Assembly: GCA_000507305.1 (NCBI GenBank) | Contig: DF241040.1 | Coordinates: 26,990 to 90,989 of the forward strand | From: Breviolum minutum Mf 1.05b.01 | Taxonomy: Eukaryota; Sar; Dinophyceae; Suessiales; Symbiodiniaceae | Length of the DNA: 64,000 nucleotides | Direction of reading: 5' to 3' | Part shown: piece by piece, positions 13,101-23,999 of the stretch | How the letters are laid out: each line of letters opens with the position of its first letter | Position numbering within the stretch: position 1 is the first letter of the stretch | Program-made: the position numbers and the translations under genes | Notes under the pieces: generated by a model | The model's input: the letters and a program-made list of their open reading frames with translations, nothing else | Database searches by the model: none | What the model was told of the DNA's origin: nothing

Positions 13101-14626
13101 TCTTGTAGGTCTACTTCATTTTCTTGGCCAATGGATATACACTTTGCAAATTTGAATCATCTATCCAAAGTTTCATTCTGCTTGACATTGACCTGAAGTT
13201 AATGACATAACATCTCCCGATCCACAGGGGTGAACAGGGAAACATGCCTGGTATCGGCAGCATCATGGGCCATCCATCCATGTTTTGTAGGACACATCCC
13301 CCGTCCGCTTTCAGATCTGGGACTTTGGAAACCAATAGGATCATGACACCGATGCAAACCTGAACAAATCGAGGGGTGAAACCATGGGTTGCCAGCAACT
13401 TGTTTTTTCTGATGCAAAACAAAATCCTACAAGAAAGCATTCGAAAGAAATTCTGAATGCAACGACCTGGCTTCTTCTTGAACAACAAATAACACTCCCA
13501 CATCCGCAAAACACTTCACATTTCATTCCCCCTGTCGATCACACATCCGCCCCTTTCAAGTAAGGAAATCCTCCCCAACTTTTCGTCATCCCCGGATCCA
13601 AACATCCCAACTGGACAGTCCCTCACCTGCGCACGAATGCCTGGGAGAACTTCGCAGATTTTCTCCAGCAAAATCCTGGAGAATTTTTTTTTGTCAAAGT
13701 CACCGATCCTCTCACTGGAAAGTAGAGATCTGGGTGCCATGAAAAATAGACAAGTCTATAATTAAAAAGACTAGTAGATAAGTAAATAACCAACAAAATG
13801 AATTAATAAACAGTCATATACACTTGTATACATGTATTATGTATGTATATATATACATATACATAATACATCTCTACTTATGTAACATTGCCCTTCAGCC
13901 ACCTGCCTATTGAGGCGTTTTGCCAAATGCTGCACGGTACAATGGGGCGCCAACCCCTGGCGTGTGGTGGGAAGGTTTCCAGTGGAGTTGGTGACAGTGT
14001 TTTCCATTGAAACGACTAGAAGGGGTGCCATCAAAAAAAAATATGTCAATAAATATAATACAAACGTAGCAGTAAATCTATATATATATATTATTTCCGT
14101 ATCCATGATATTTTTTGACATTGTTGGAAAGGAGTATGGGATGAAGTGGTATCCAACTATGTAAATTTCACGGTGAAGTGTGCCAAAAGAAGCAAAGATT
14201 TGCGAAACGAAACGCTGAACAAGTCTTCTCGAGTTCAACAAAGGTTTGGAATTAGCCCTGAAGTTTGATGTCATCATGTCTACCTGAAATCTCATAGACA
14301 ACACCCCATGGCGAAACTTCGTTGCATAGTATCTCCACTATTTGCCGCAGTAGATCTCCGTCATTTTACTCATTTGGAAGCGCTATATCTCCCCAATATA
14401 GACATCACAAAAAACAGGTGAAAACATCAAAGCATCATTTGAAGTCCCTTTGTAAGGTGATTGTTTCAAAACTGCCCGAAAAGGGACAAACTTTCATCGC
14501 AGAACCAGGAAAAGGAGGAACAGCGCTTCCAGGTGATTCAGCTTCATTGAAAACTGAACATGGCGAGGCCTTGTACACAGGATGTTGGCTGAAGAATTGT
14601 TGCTCCACCTCGTGGTCGAAATTTTC
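6360..14626 (-). CDS. Dynamin gene: middle/stalk exons to YINTSHPDF
   Basis: Exons in order: 14626-14570 (ends FFSQHPVYK), 13956-13907, 13675-13627 (ILLEKICEVLPGIRAQ), 12201-12144 (SELQGYGEALD), 11301-11194 (SLFAKFSGRFDDTVEGR), 10735-10658 (GRARIDYLFRDVFAKSLNAK), 9304-9242 (VEIGRAIRNATGPRANLFIP), 8682-8638 (SAFELLVKRQVAKLQ), 8105-8061 (APSLQCAELVFDELL), 7343-7293 (ends RLRDQIFA), 6899-6829 (VVRDILRRCLEPTMAMIRD), 6415-6360 (MAYINTSHPDFLQAGTVP). These follow the dynamin stalk order exactly, and lengths and phases agree at all joins except 13627 to 12201, where about 13 residues seem missing. Donors include GC (GCCTCG, GCAGGT, GCGAAG, GCAAGT) and GA (GAGCCA, GAATCT). Confidence 0.92.
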
Positions 14627-15246
14627 CTTGAAATGTAAACATTTGAGGCTGAGAAGAGGTGTGGTGCGGTTTGGTGGAAAATGCCCTTGGTGGAAGATGT
14701 GGGTTGGGGGGCCAGGAGGGGATTGCACCCTCCCTACTAAAGGGATTGTTAGCTATGGCCTATAATAGGCTGGGCTTGTTCGTGGGTCAAGCAAATGAAT
14801 TTAGAACTGCTTCAAACAAACTATACTGCATACTGGTGATGGAAGCACTCGTGCACCAGTTCAAATCAAATGGTTTCATGTACAACAGTACATCCGATTG
14901 TTTCGTGAGAGAGATTCCCCGTTCCCCCACCACACCCTTTCGGACTCGTCCTTGCACATCACGCCCACGAAACCCAATGAAAGCCTCAAGGGAGTCGAGC
15001 ATGTTCGGCTGAAAGCAAGGCAACAACAACCATCGACCAAAAAATCATCTATCCATCACCTATCCACCTAGCTGCCAACTACCCTTCAACGAATGGCCCA
15101 AGGAACGGATAAACATTGCCCTGCAAGACTTCAGCGGCTTCGTTGGCTGCAGCACCCGCCAAATCCTCAAAGCTGCGAGCTTCAAAATGCGTGGCAAACG
15201 CTGGTGAGAAATACTGAAGAAGTGAAAACCGCCAATAGATATTTGA

Positions 15247-15277
<31 letters not shown>

Positions 15278-18200
15278 GTGATCTAAACATTGCTTGCGTA
15301 TTATATATTCTATATTTCTTAAACATTCCTGGCCCAAAACAACCGCAGTCAAGGTGCCATCTTCGTCAACACACCCAAGGTACGTTCTCCTCGAGGATCC
15401 ACCTCCAACAGTTGGGGGCTTGGTTTCAGGAAACATCTTTGGATTGGAATGACAGGGTTTTTCAAGGTTAGGATTTTTTGACATCCAAAAAAAACATCCA
15501 AATGCGAACAGTGTCACTTTAGCATTTCCCCTCTGTGACTTTTTGTTGTTGTTGGTTCATTTCTATTTCCAACCCTTTCCGAAGTAAATGGCCCATTTTC
15601 AAAAGCCCCCATCAGTCGCCAAATGCTGATCATAAGCCATGGTAATCTTCCAAGGAATGTTCCAGTTCCCACATGGCTTCTTGAAATCAAATAGCAAGCA
15701 TCACCTCAGTGTTCAAGCACAGTTTCTGACAGTCTTTCTTCAAAACTGTTTGGTTGATACAGGCTTCCTTAAAAAAGAGGCTTCTGAACAAATACGAACA
15801 ACACCCTCCCTTTCAAGCAAAAAATATCAACAAAAAAGAAACAATCAACAAACACACAAATGCCAACCTCACCACCATCAACTGCAACTTTCACCAAACA
15901 CCTTGCCTCCCGCGCCAAGGCCAAAGAATCGGCTGTGGCCAAGTCTGCGTTGGCCGCGGCCACCGCCAAGATGAGACAATTCCTTCAGCTAGCAACCACA
16001 AGGTGGGCCCCTACGATCGTTATAAATGGGGTTATAACTTACAGCCCCTATAAATGGCCTTATAAATGCAATAACTGGGGGTTAATAACTGGTAGTTGCC
16101 CCACCTTGCATGGCTGGAAGAGACTATCTCCACAAATAGGTGGCAAAACGATCCCCCAAAAAAGAGGTTCTGACCAAAGAATTCCTGAGAGTTTTTTGGG
16201 GAAATATTGGTCTGTTCTTATGTTCTTTTGGTTTTTGTAACAGCTTTTGAACGATTTTTGTTGGGGTTGTGAATTTTTGTTGCACCTTGCTGCTATCACA
16301 CCCCAACACGTACTACTGATGGGACTTTCATCGTGTAGCTCATCCTGAATCCAAAAAAAGTCGTGAGGTGATAAATGTCGCATTCGAATCCGTTCTATGC
16401 AAAGGGAGCAACCTTCGAATCCAAGAAAAACTCAGGACAGCCAACCCCCCACCAAAAAGGTTTCCTTGAAGGTTTGCGCAGAAATTTATTCCCTACCAAG
16501 CCCAAGGAAAAATGGTGGTTCCTAACCTGTCAGTTGGTCAGTCGGGCATCAGGGTTGTTTCGGAACCACCTGTTGGCCACCTGGGACCTGGGTCCCCCAA
16601 GCGGCTTGGAGATGTGATCGAAGATCAACTGACCTGGTGGCAGACTGGAAACACCTTGAAGCCTTCGAAAAAAAAGGGGGGCAAGGAATCTCATCTTCTC
16701 ACCATGGGAGTTTTCAGGGCTAAGAGGCTCTTAGTTTTAACCTCTCCTAAAAATCCCGGAAACCACTGGTGGGTTGAAAGACACTGCCAAGGGAATTTGG
16801 ACATTCAGCCCATCAACCGATGCAACCAACTGGATTTTTGTCCGAGTCGCGCAGTTGCTTTTCAATGTCCTGAAACTTCGAATCGTCGCAAGTGGCAAGT
16901 GGAGAGTTATCTGGGGTGTTTGTTGAAGATATGCAGGAGATCTGAAATAATCCATACAAAACATACACAAGTTTGATGGACAAAAATCTGTGATGGACAT
17001 AATTTCTTTGTGTATATACATACCACAATCTACCCATTCCATTAATTCTACAACAAAAAAACACGGTTAACTTTTTTGTTGAGGTCCCTGGTCCCTCAGA
17101 AACGGTTAGATCCCGATCAAGTTTCCAGGGCTCTTTGTAAGGGGAAATTGTCGCTGGCTGAATGTTTTTGACTCCATGAGTCACGGCATGTTTTGTATGT
17201 GTTTTTGTTGTGGAACTCTGCCAATCTTAAGAATTGCATTTTGCGTACGAAGTTTTCATCTCACCTAGTAAAGGATTAGTATAAAAGTAGCCCCTTATTT
17301 GCGAAAGTGGACATCTTGAAACAATGCTTAGCAATGCCCTTGTATATCTGTCCACCGATCCTTCCAGGGGTTTTTAACTGTCTCATCATTCAGCCTTCCA
17401 CCCAGCTAAAAAAAAAGTCCGTCAGCAAACCCCATCCAAAATCCAAGGCCAAACAAAATTTCCGAAAAAAACCCATCCAAAAAAACACCAAGCTTTTTTT
17501 TTGGGTTTGGGAGATGAATCCCCCAAAAAGATCCAAAAAAGATCCCTCCCCAGTGGTGGTGGGAAAACTTGTCCCACCCCAACCGCTCCTCCGGTTGATC
17601 GCCCACGGGAACGCGTGCGATGCCAGGTAAATCCACCAAGGTTAAGGTGATCAACTGGGGCGAGGTGACCTTGCCCCGATTGCCCGGTGAACTTTGGGGG
17701 AAGTGGTTTTTTTTTTTGAGTAAAATGATATAGCCGGAGATTCCCCCTTTCTTTTGGTGGAGGATTTTAAGGATCTTTTTTTAAGGAAAGTTTGGAGTTC
17801 CAAAGTCAAATTTCGCCACTTTTTTGGGGGAAAGGACTTTTTTGAAAGGAAGCTATTGGCCTGGGGATTTGATCTACTTTTTGTCCCAACAATTATAGAT
17901 TTGGGTAACTCGAGTTTTTAGTCGGCGGAAAGACTCCGGAGCTTACAATCTTGGACTCACCCTCAGTTATAAGTGGTACAATGAAAACTTCATACTATGA
18001 CGACTATCCTCTGTTTGTTGGGCCGATCGTTTGTAGGGCTGGGTAGGTAAAACTGCGGGCTTTCTCCACATCTGAAGGAGCATTGCTACCAGAGTCTAGT
18101 TGCTGATGGAATACTGTCTGGAAAAAAACAAATACAAACAGTACCCTAGAGTAAAACTGGGAAGGACTACCTATAGCGGGATGATTGACTCCGGTCAGTA

Positions 18201-20051
18201 CCGTCTACTGTTTAATAAGAACTGGACTATCCTCCCAAAAGAATACATGCCAGATTTTTGGTTGAATGCAACTACTATCCAAGAAAGGTTGCCATCAAGT
18301 TGGTATACAAGTCATACATTGGATTGAATACTATTCAGTTGCATCTAGATATCCTCATGGATCTTCCAACCTACGAATGGATGTGAACTTGTCATGGTTG
18401 ACAGCTACGCTGAGAAAGTGAAAACACCTTATCTCATCGTGGCTCTTCCAACAGAAGTTTTGCAGCTCAACAGAAGTTTATCTGCCTGAAATTGTGGCTG
18501 CAATAACAGACACGAATTCTACACTTTCATTCATATCAAATGGTTCTGGAGACCTGGGACTGGCAATCATTAAATTTCACTGTAAAGATTTCTCTACCAA
18601 CCGTGGGAATCCATGGCACAAATCATCCACATCATTCGATTAGTTACACATACACCCATGACCATCGGAATGTCAAAAAATGAAACCTTAGAACCTCTGT
18701 AACTTCTTCTTCCAACCGAAATCAGCCAATTTTTGTTGGGAAAAAACCATCGAGGATATCTGACATCGTGGAAATCGTCGCTAGCATATGTGGGTTGTAC
18801 CTGCTCTATGTTGCATGTTTGGTTACAACAACCTCTAGGGAAATACTTTTTGACTCCCAAATGTATCTTGAGTTCCCCCGCTCTCAAGACCTTGCACGGT
18901 GGGTTTTGCGCTTTGAGTAGCACTGGCTTCATTGCTATCTGGATATCCTGAAAATAACGGATAGTTCCCTTATAACCCTTCACTACTTTCTGGGGGCCTT
19001 TTTTGGTGGGTGTGACGTCGCCCACCAAATTGCAGGGAATATCATGGAATATCATAGCACCTGTGGGTGATGATTCCCGTCTGGTGATCATCACCCCAAC
19101 GACTTGCTCATTTGCTCGTCGTTAGAAGCACCACCCGGTGACCGGAGCTGTTTTCCTAAACAATGGCTACGATAGATCTGTCGAGGACAACAGTGAATCA
19201 GTGAGTACATGACTTCAAACCTTTACTGCATATCTACATAAGTAAGAAATCAAACACCACATCCCTCACATTTTGGAAACTTCTGGTTTAGTCTCCATTG
19301 CACATACTTGGTATGAAGCCATGCAGTCATATTCCTGATTTTACCAGCCAGGGTTTTGCTCGAAATTGTACAGTAAAGTATGGATCGAAGAATTTGTGGA
19401 ATTACAAGTGATGACAAAATTTTGGTTTGGTCAGATCTTGGGAGCATTAAACTACAGGCCAAAAGCACCTGGAACGTGTTTACCACCATTATTTTAGGGT
19501 TTCACCTTGAACCCTCCAAAAGAAAAGCTGTATCGTCTGAGTTCCAGGGGCAAATGGTTCAGGGAATGTTATGATTTAGTGCCCCAAGAACAAGGTGTTG
19601 AGGGGATGATGGGTAAAGTTGAAAGGGCATGTAGAGATGTATTTAGCTATGCTATGAACAAACATGAGCAATATCAATGTGGCATCTGTGCAGGCTTTTT
19701 CATATATGGGCCAATTTCCTTTGAAGATTCCTAAGATTATATCACGATGACGTCATGTCATAAAATGAAGAGGCCTCTGTTTTTCACTTGACAGCATGAC
19801 ACACCTCATACAAGTGCATCTGAGTCTGTTTGCATCGATTTCTTGTGACAAGTCATCAACAACCACAAATGGCACTGAAAAATCTGGATCAAAATTCAAT
19901 CTTTGAAGCTGGTCTAGGTGAATCAAATTTCATCTCAAGAACCCAGATCTTGTTTGGGTGGAAATCTTCATCAATTAAAAACAACATAACGTTTTGAGTG
20001 TGATTTCTCCCTCACCACAACTTGAGGATCCCACAATGGGAGTGGAGGACA
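6360..20051 (-). CDS. Dynamin-related large GTPase, multi-exon, both ends incomplete
   Basis: Dynamins are self-assembling GTPases that constrict or divide membranes such as endocytic vesicles, mitochondria and plastids. Nineteen minus-strand exons between 17654 and 6360 join in phase. They give the G3 motif LTLVDLPGIARVPVGDQPE, the G4 motif LTKMD, the stalk motif GRARIDYLF, then AIRNATGPR, SAFELLVKRQ and the dynamin signature YINTSHPDF. Two further upstream exons, at 19077-19102 and 20016-20051, are tentative. Exons are 21 to 108 nt and introns about 120 to 1,400 nt. Donors are GT, GC and GA; acceptors are AG. One short stalk exon between 13627 and 12201 seems missing from my model. The start codon, the join between G1 and G2, and the GTPase effector domain were not found. 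Subfamily (DRP1-like or other) cannot be decided, and no PH domain was seen. Confidence 0.93.
7520..7563. repeat. (ACA)n microsatellite in dynamin intron
   Basis: Uninterrupted CAA/ACA triplets with two interruptions. It opens reading frames on both strands but lies between dynamin exons 8105-8061 and 7343-7293. Confidence 0.9.
10078..10174. repeat. (ATC)n microsatellite in dynamin intron
   Basis: CAT/CGT triplets, perfect at the left and interrupted to the right. Read on the minus strand it gives long Asp or Met runs, which is a repeat effect and not a gene. Confidence 0.9.
12517..12612. repeat. MITE-like element, family B copy in dynamin intron
   Basis: Inverted ends CCCCCGAAAACTAACATGGA and the reverse form CGTGTTAGTTTTTGG, diverged from other family B copies. 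It lies in the intron between the exons at 13675-13627 and 12201-12144. Confidence 0.55.
12995..13111. repeat. MITE-like palindromic element, family E
   Basis: Ends are TACAAGATGGGCCCC and the inverted GGCCCATCTTGTAG, with TTTATAGGGGTTATAA inside. A relative with the same ends and inner block is at 15998-16109. It lies in a dynamin intron. Confidence 0.7.
14936..17654 (-). CDS. Dynamin gene: GTPase-domain exons (G3, G4)
   Basis: Exons in transcription order: 17654-17589, 16869-16849, 16628-16603, 15982-15907, 15402-15358, 15165-15107, 14984-14936. They read LITLTLVDLPGIARVPVGDQ, DIEKQLR, LIFDHISK, NCLILAVAAANADLA and onward, VDPRGERTLGVLTKM, DLAGAAANEAAEVLQGNVY, LSLGFVGVMCKDESER. Each junction restores a codon in frame, and the joined order matches the dynamin G domain (DLPG; PNCLILAV-like strand; LTKxD; YPLxLGFVGV). 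Donors are GAGCGG, GACTCG, GCTTGG, GCAAGG, GCACCT, GTTCCT and GTGTGG, so five of seven are not GT. The 21-nt exon 16869-16849 is the smallest found. GTP-binding residues Asp of DLPG and Lys/Asp of TKMD are present. Confidence 0.92.
15253..15278. repeat. (TC)n microsatellite
   Basis: Perfect CT dinucleotides in the dynamin intron between exons 15402-15358 and 15165-15107. On the coding (minus) strand this is a GA tract, so it is not the polypyrimidine tract of that intron. Confidence 0.9.
15998..16109. repeat. MITE-like element, family E, next to a dynamin acceptor
   Basis: Ends ACAAGGTGGGCCCC and inverted GCCCCACCTTG, with ATAAATGGGGTTATAA inside. Its edge is about 15 bp from the AG acceptor of exon 15982-15907, so it forms most of the 3' end of that intron apart from the splice site. 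Confidence 0.7.
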
Positions 20052-21640
20052 CTGCTTTCTGTCGACCACACACACGCTCCTGCGACATTTCTTGGAGGTT
20101 AAAACTTGGGAAAAAAGTCCAACTTTCCGTGAAATTGTAAATAAAATCCCATTAAACGCCAATGGGCTGCAAGCTTTAACAAACAAATTCGGGATTTTTA
20201 CTTCAGCCCAAAAAGGTCGAGGAAACTCAACATGTTCATGGACATCTCTGTTCCATCTAGTCAGAATTTCGAAACCTGAATCTCAGGTCTGTTTTGGGAA
20301 AACCCGCCGAAACTGGGTGAGTTTATGAAAATTTGTGAAGGGTCTGCAGTTAGCTTGAGTTTAATTGCTCAATTTTTTGGGGTATATCAAATTCAAATTT
20401 GAAATCCTTGCAAAGTCAAGTCTTGAAGTCTTGAACAAACATTTTCTAAACAACTTGGATCGGAAACTGCTGTGCAATTTTTGCGGCCACTTTCACCTTT
20501 CGGCAGACATGGAGATTTGATGTTGGTCCATTGCACTTTTGTTGAAAATTTCATTAAAAATAGCGAGAATGGCACAACTATGGACCCCTATCACCTTTTC
20601 TAACAAAATGTCTCCTCCAAATCCACATGATCATGTCGGACATTTTGAATCATTCATCTCTAGATTCATCCCACCTTTCAACCCCACGCGCGGCTCAGCA
20701 ACCGTTCGCAGTTTTTTTGACTTCAGCCACCCATTCAGCTGCGCGTTGCTCCGTGCCTCTGAAAAATGCTGGTTGATGATCGGTTTTTGGGATGGTCATC
20801 TTCACAAACAGTGCTACCAATGTTGCTTCAAAGAAGCAAACAAACATAGAATTCCAATCCAACTTCTCTCTAAGTGCAATTCTCTCAGAATAAAAAACAT
20901 GTTTTTACTTGAATATTGGCTTCAGAAATCTGGAAATTCCACCCAAGTCTTTGGGATGTATTCACAAACCTGTCCAAAAAATGAAACAGAAATCTACCTA
21001 ATCAACTCAATTGATTGAACTTTTGTGCATTTTCCCGCCTAAGTTTTTTTCCCAACCTTTCCTCAACAACTAACCTGAAACCCGATCATCCCTACATTTC
21101 CGCCGACCTGCTAACAAACGCAAGGCGTGACGAGGCCTCAAAAGTGGCTGTAAGTGGAGGGGGTGATGAAAAAATCACTTGGCAAAAAATCCTGAATGGT
21201 TGTTTCCAGATTTGGACGTTGTTCCTACCCTGTTAAAAATCATCTATTGACTGTTTCATTTTTGGTTTGCATTCTTTGATGTGCAGGTTATGAATTCAGA
21301 ATTGGATGAACATTAAAAATAAACCTACCAAAGCTGTAGATTGCGGGATATGTGAACTTGGTGATGTGAAAGCATCTTTAATGCTAAAATGATTCTTTTA
21401 GCCAGTACTCGTTGCTACAAATTCATCAATTGCCCAGATTGCCGAAAGATATACTGAAGCAATCACCCCCTTCAAATCGACATTGCTGTCAATCGGGAAA
21501 TCATGAAAGATACCAACTGTGGCAAAGATATGACTACACCTAAGCCTAACGGAGATTCTGGGGTCAAAAGTAAATCCCTAGCATGATTTATGGGAGCAAT
21601 GTTACATAGAAATTTCAAAAATCTCTTCATGGCTTCAATG
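17655..21640. other. AT-rich stretch around the dynamin 5' end
   Basis: Apart from the two tentative dynamin exons, I see no supported gene. Plus-strand fragments at about 18100-18640 and 19507-19734 read as short peptides interrupted by stops and frame changes, and match nothing I recognise. A minus-strand piece near 20690-20760 has coding character in two overlapping frames and could be an upstream exon. A 166-codon minus-strand open frame at 18594-19094 contains the tentative G2 exon at its start but otherwise looks like intron. Confidence 0.4.
19077..20051 (-). CDS. Dynamin gene: tentative G1 (P-loop) and G2 exons
   Basis: The segment 20051-20016 reads SSTPIVGSSSCG and ends before a GTGAGG donor. 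It resembles the dynamin P-loop start GSxSxGKS with the intron falling before the lysine. The segment 19102-19077 reads VGVMITRR, which resembles the switch I/G2 stretch that carries the conserved threonine before RR. It is followed by a GA-type donor (GAATCA). The linking exon that should carry KSS and the following helix was not found, so these two are supported by motif and order only. The order fits: both lie upstream of the G3 exon on the same strand. Confidence 0.5.
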
Positions 21641-21649
21641 CCGGTCACC

Positions 21650-21958
21650 GTTGTATTCGGAAACTTTTCCGGTTGGATTCGGAAACTTGTATTCGGAAAC
21701 TTTCCCGTTGGATTCGGAAACTTGTCCGGGTGGATTCGGAAACTGTTCCGTTTGGATTCGGAAACTTGCCCGGTTGTATTTGGAAACTGTCTTGGGAAAC
21801 TTCATCGTTGGATTCAGAAACTCTTTTCGTGGGAAACATTCTCGTTGGAAACTTTATCGCTGTATTCGGGCAACTTGTATTCGGAAACTTTCCCGTTGGA
21901 TTCGAAAACTTTCCCATTGGCTTCGGAAACTTTTCCGCGTGGATTTGGAAACTTTTCT
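21650..21958. repeat. Tandem array, about 21-bp unit (left arm)
   Basis: About 13 degenerate copies of a unit close to GGATTCGGAAACTTTCCCGTT. The unit length is a multiple of three, so all three plus frames stay open; this is not coding evidence. The same motif occurs in reverse orientation at 23667-23999, on the other side of the transposase remnant. Confidence 0.9.
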
Positions 21959-21959
21959 T

Positions 21960-22118
21960 ACTGGAGTAGTACTTTGTACTAAAGAGTAGTACTGGAGTAA
22001 TACTTTGTAGTACAGAGTAGTACTGGAGTAGTACTTTGTAGTACAGACTAGTACTGGAGTAGTACTTTGTAGTACAGACTAGTACTGGATTAGAACTTTG
22101 TGGTACGGAGTAGTACGT
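21960..22118. repeat. Tandem array, about 31-bp unit
   Basis: About five copies of a unit that reads AGTAGTACTTTGTAGTACAG and then ACTAGTACTGG. The unit is itself partly palindromic (GTACTAC/GTAGTAC). It abuts the 21-bp array on the left and the transposase remnant on the right. Confidence 0.9.
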
Positions 22119-22124
22119 AGCATC

Positions 22125-22767
22125 CAACAGTAGCGTGACCTTATGTTGTGCTCTATGACCCTCCTCGAGCACTTTCTGAGCAATGCCCACCATGTTCTTG
22201 CTCAGAAACAGGCAACTACCTTGCGTGGCCTTTGTGTCAAGATCTAACGGCAACCAATCAGCTTGGCAGATCAAGTTGTAATAGAGCATCTCGTGAAGTT
22301 TCCTTTCGGGTTAGCAGCAATGTATCTCTGGAGCACCTGGACCCAAGCGTCTGCAACGTCAGGTGTAGGTGCAGGTGCCTTTCGCCGAAGGAGTCGTCGG
22401 CGCGCTCTGTCCAAGTCCGCTAAGGTAGGTGCTTGTACATCATCTGTGCCCGAGCTTGTAGCGGGGGGAGATGTGCCAATCTATTGGCATTGCCCATCTG
22501 TGCAACTCTGTCAGAAGCAGGCGCATGGTCACCTTGCACAAACCATGTGATGACGTCGCCAGTTTGCCACCATTTCCACTTTTGTTGGCATTCTAGTTCA
22601 CGTGCGCACTGACCATGCGCACAGAACGTGCCAGCAGGTGTGGCCACGATCTTCAAAACTTTGGTTCTCCTGGATCCATTCACGCAAGAATTCACGGATC
22701 TGGTTCTGAGTGGCATCCACTGCTTGGACACATGTTGTGGCCAGAGCTCACGGACAGCTCGCGGCAT
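22125..22767 (-). pseudogene. Mutator-like (MULE) transposase remnant
   Basis: Transposases of this class cut and paste DNA through a DDE catalytic core. Minus-strand coding is present in three consecutive frame segments. The first (22767 to about 22450) has a Cys/His cluster of FLYWCH/WRKY-like spacing (CARELEC, KWKWW, GDHAP). The second has an Arg-rich stretch, ADLDRARRRLLRRK, then WVQVLQRYIAANPKGNFTRC. The third ends HKVTLLLDATYYS, where LLLDATY resembles the first catalytic Asp motif of MULE transposases. Two frameshifts separate the parts, and the rest of the catalytic core is replaced by the 31-bp tandem array, so the gene is dead. Family assignment rests on the zinc cluster plus the LDATY motif and is moderately sure. 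Confidence 0.6.
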
Positions 22768-23666
22768 TGCGAGAAAGTGGAGGAGGTGAAGGAAAAAAGA
22801 ATAGCAGACACGTTGAAGCTAGAGGCGCACGATTTCCAAGATTATACATGTGCGTGCGTGTGCGAAAAACAATTTTTCTTGACCATCTTATTTGCACTGG
22901 CTTGACTGTTTGACTTGCACGATGTGTTTTCAGTCTCTCATGCTGTGGTTGACCTGGCCTGTCCAAAGTCAAGTAAGGAATCTCCAGCAACTGGACAGTG
23001 TCGAGGCATCGCTTTCACATACACGATGCAACTTGTCACTGCAAAAAAATGCAATCCGAAAGTTCAAACCCAACATCACAATCACAGAAAGCACAGACGG
23101 AATTCAACTAACATCAATCAAGATTTCAGCCAGGAAAAAAAGTAAGCTTCAGCCGGTCCGTTCAATATGCAAGTGTTACACTTAGACATGCAAGGATTCA
23201 GAAATTGTTTCGTTGGATTCAGAAACTTCTTCGTTGGATACCCCACAACTTTTTTCCAGAAGTTCACTTAAACGTGCCATTGAATCATACTTCCCTCAGG
23301 ATTTCACTCCCAGAAGTTGACGAAGGTGCCATTAAATTGTGAGACGCATTGAATGGTGCCATTGAATCCTGCCATTGCTGGCAGCTCTTCCACCCTTCCT
23401 GGAAAAGTTTCAAAATCGACATGGCCACATGACATGGATCAAGGCAGACACCCCACATGATCCACGCTACCCATAGTCCCATTCACAAAGACTTAGCAAA
23501 AGCGAAAAAATGTATCAAGGTCCAGACTTGTCAGCTCACAATCACTCTCGCACCTGAATGAAACTGACACAAGCTACACGATTCCTCACGATAAAGTTGT
23601 TGCGGGCTGAGGCACTCAGCCGTGCATGCTGGAGCGGCCGGAAGTACATTGAGCTGGTCCGCACCG

Positions 23667-23999
23667 TTCCTGTAAAAGTTTCTGATTCCTACGAAATTGT
23701 TTCTGAATCCGACGAAAAGAGTTTCTGAATCCCACGAAGAGAGGTTCTGAATCCAACGATAAAGTTTCTGAAGACAAAGTTTCTGAATCCAACGCAAAAG
23801 TTTCTGAATCCTACGAAAAAGTTTCTGAATCTGACGAGAAGGTTTCTGAATCCCACGAAGAGAGTTTCTGAATCGAACGCAAAAGTTTCTGATTCCTACG
23901 AAATTGTTTCTGAATCTGACGAGAAGGTTTCTGAATCCCACAAAGAGAGTTTCTGAATCCAAGTTTCTGAATCCAGCAAAGTTTCTGAATCCGACTTTG
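23667..23999. repeat. Tandem array, about 21-bp unit, inverted (right arm)
   Basis: Copies of GTTTCTGAATCCNACGAAAA, the reverse complement of the motif in the 21650-21958 array (TTCGTNGGATTCAGAAAC). Two extra copies in left-arm orientation occur at about 23198-23240. Confidence 0.9.

Noticed and set aside
13111..13509. 132-codon minus-strand frame and an overlapping frame with coding look
   Set aside because: It lies inside the dynamin intron between 13627 and 12201. Neither frame matches the missing stalk segment, and two frames look equally good.
14200..14280. Possible dynamin exon (LLNSRRLVQRFVSQ) on the minus strand
   Set aside because: Exon 14626-14570 joins in phase directly to 13956-13907 and matches the family order without it.
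18594..19094. 166-codon minus-strand open frame
   Set aside because: Only its first residues (MMITRRES) make sense, as the tentative dynamin G2 exon; the rest has no motif and fits intron sequence.
21590..22289. Several long overlapping frames on both strands
   Set aside because: The 21-bp tandem unit is a multiple of three without stops, so frames stay open by chance. Only the part above 22125 on the minus strand is true transposase sequence.
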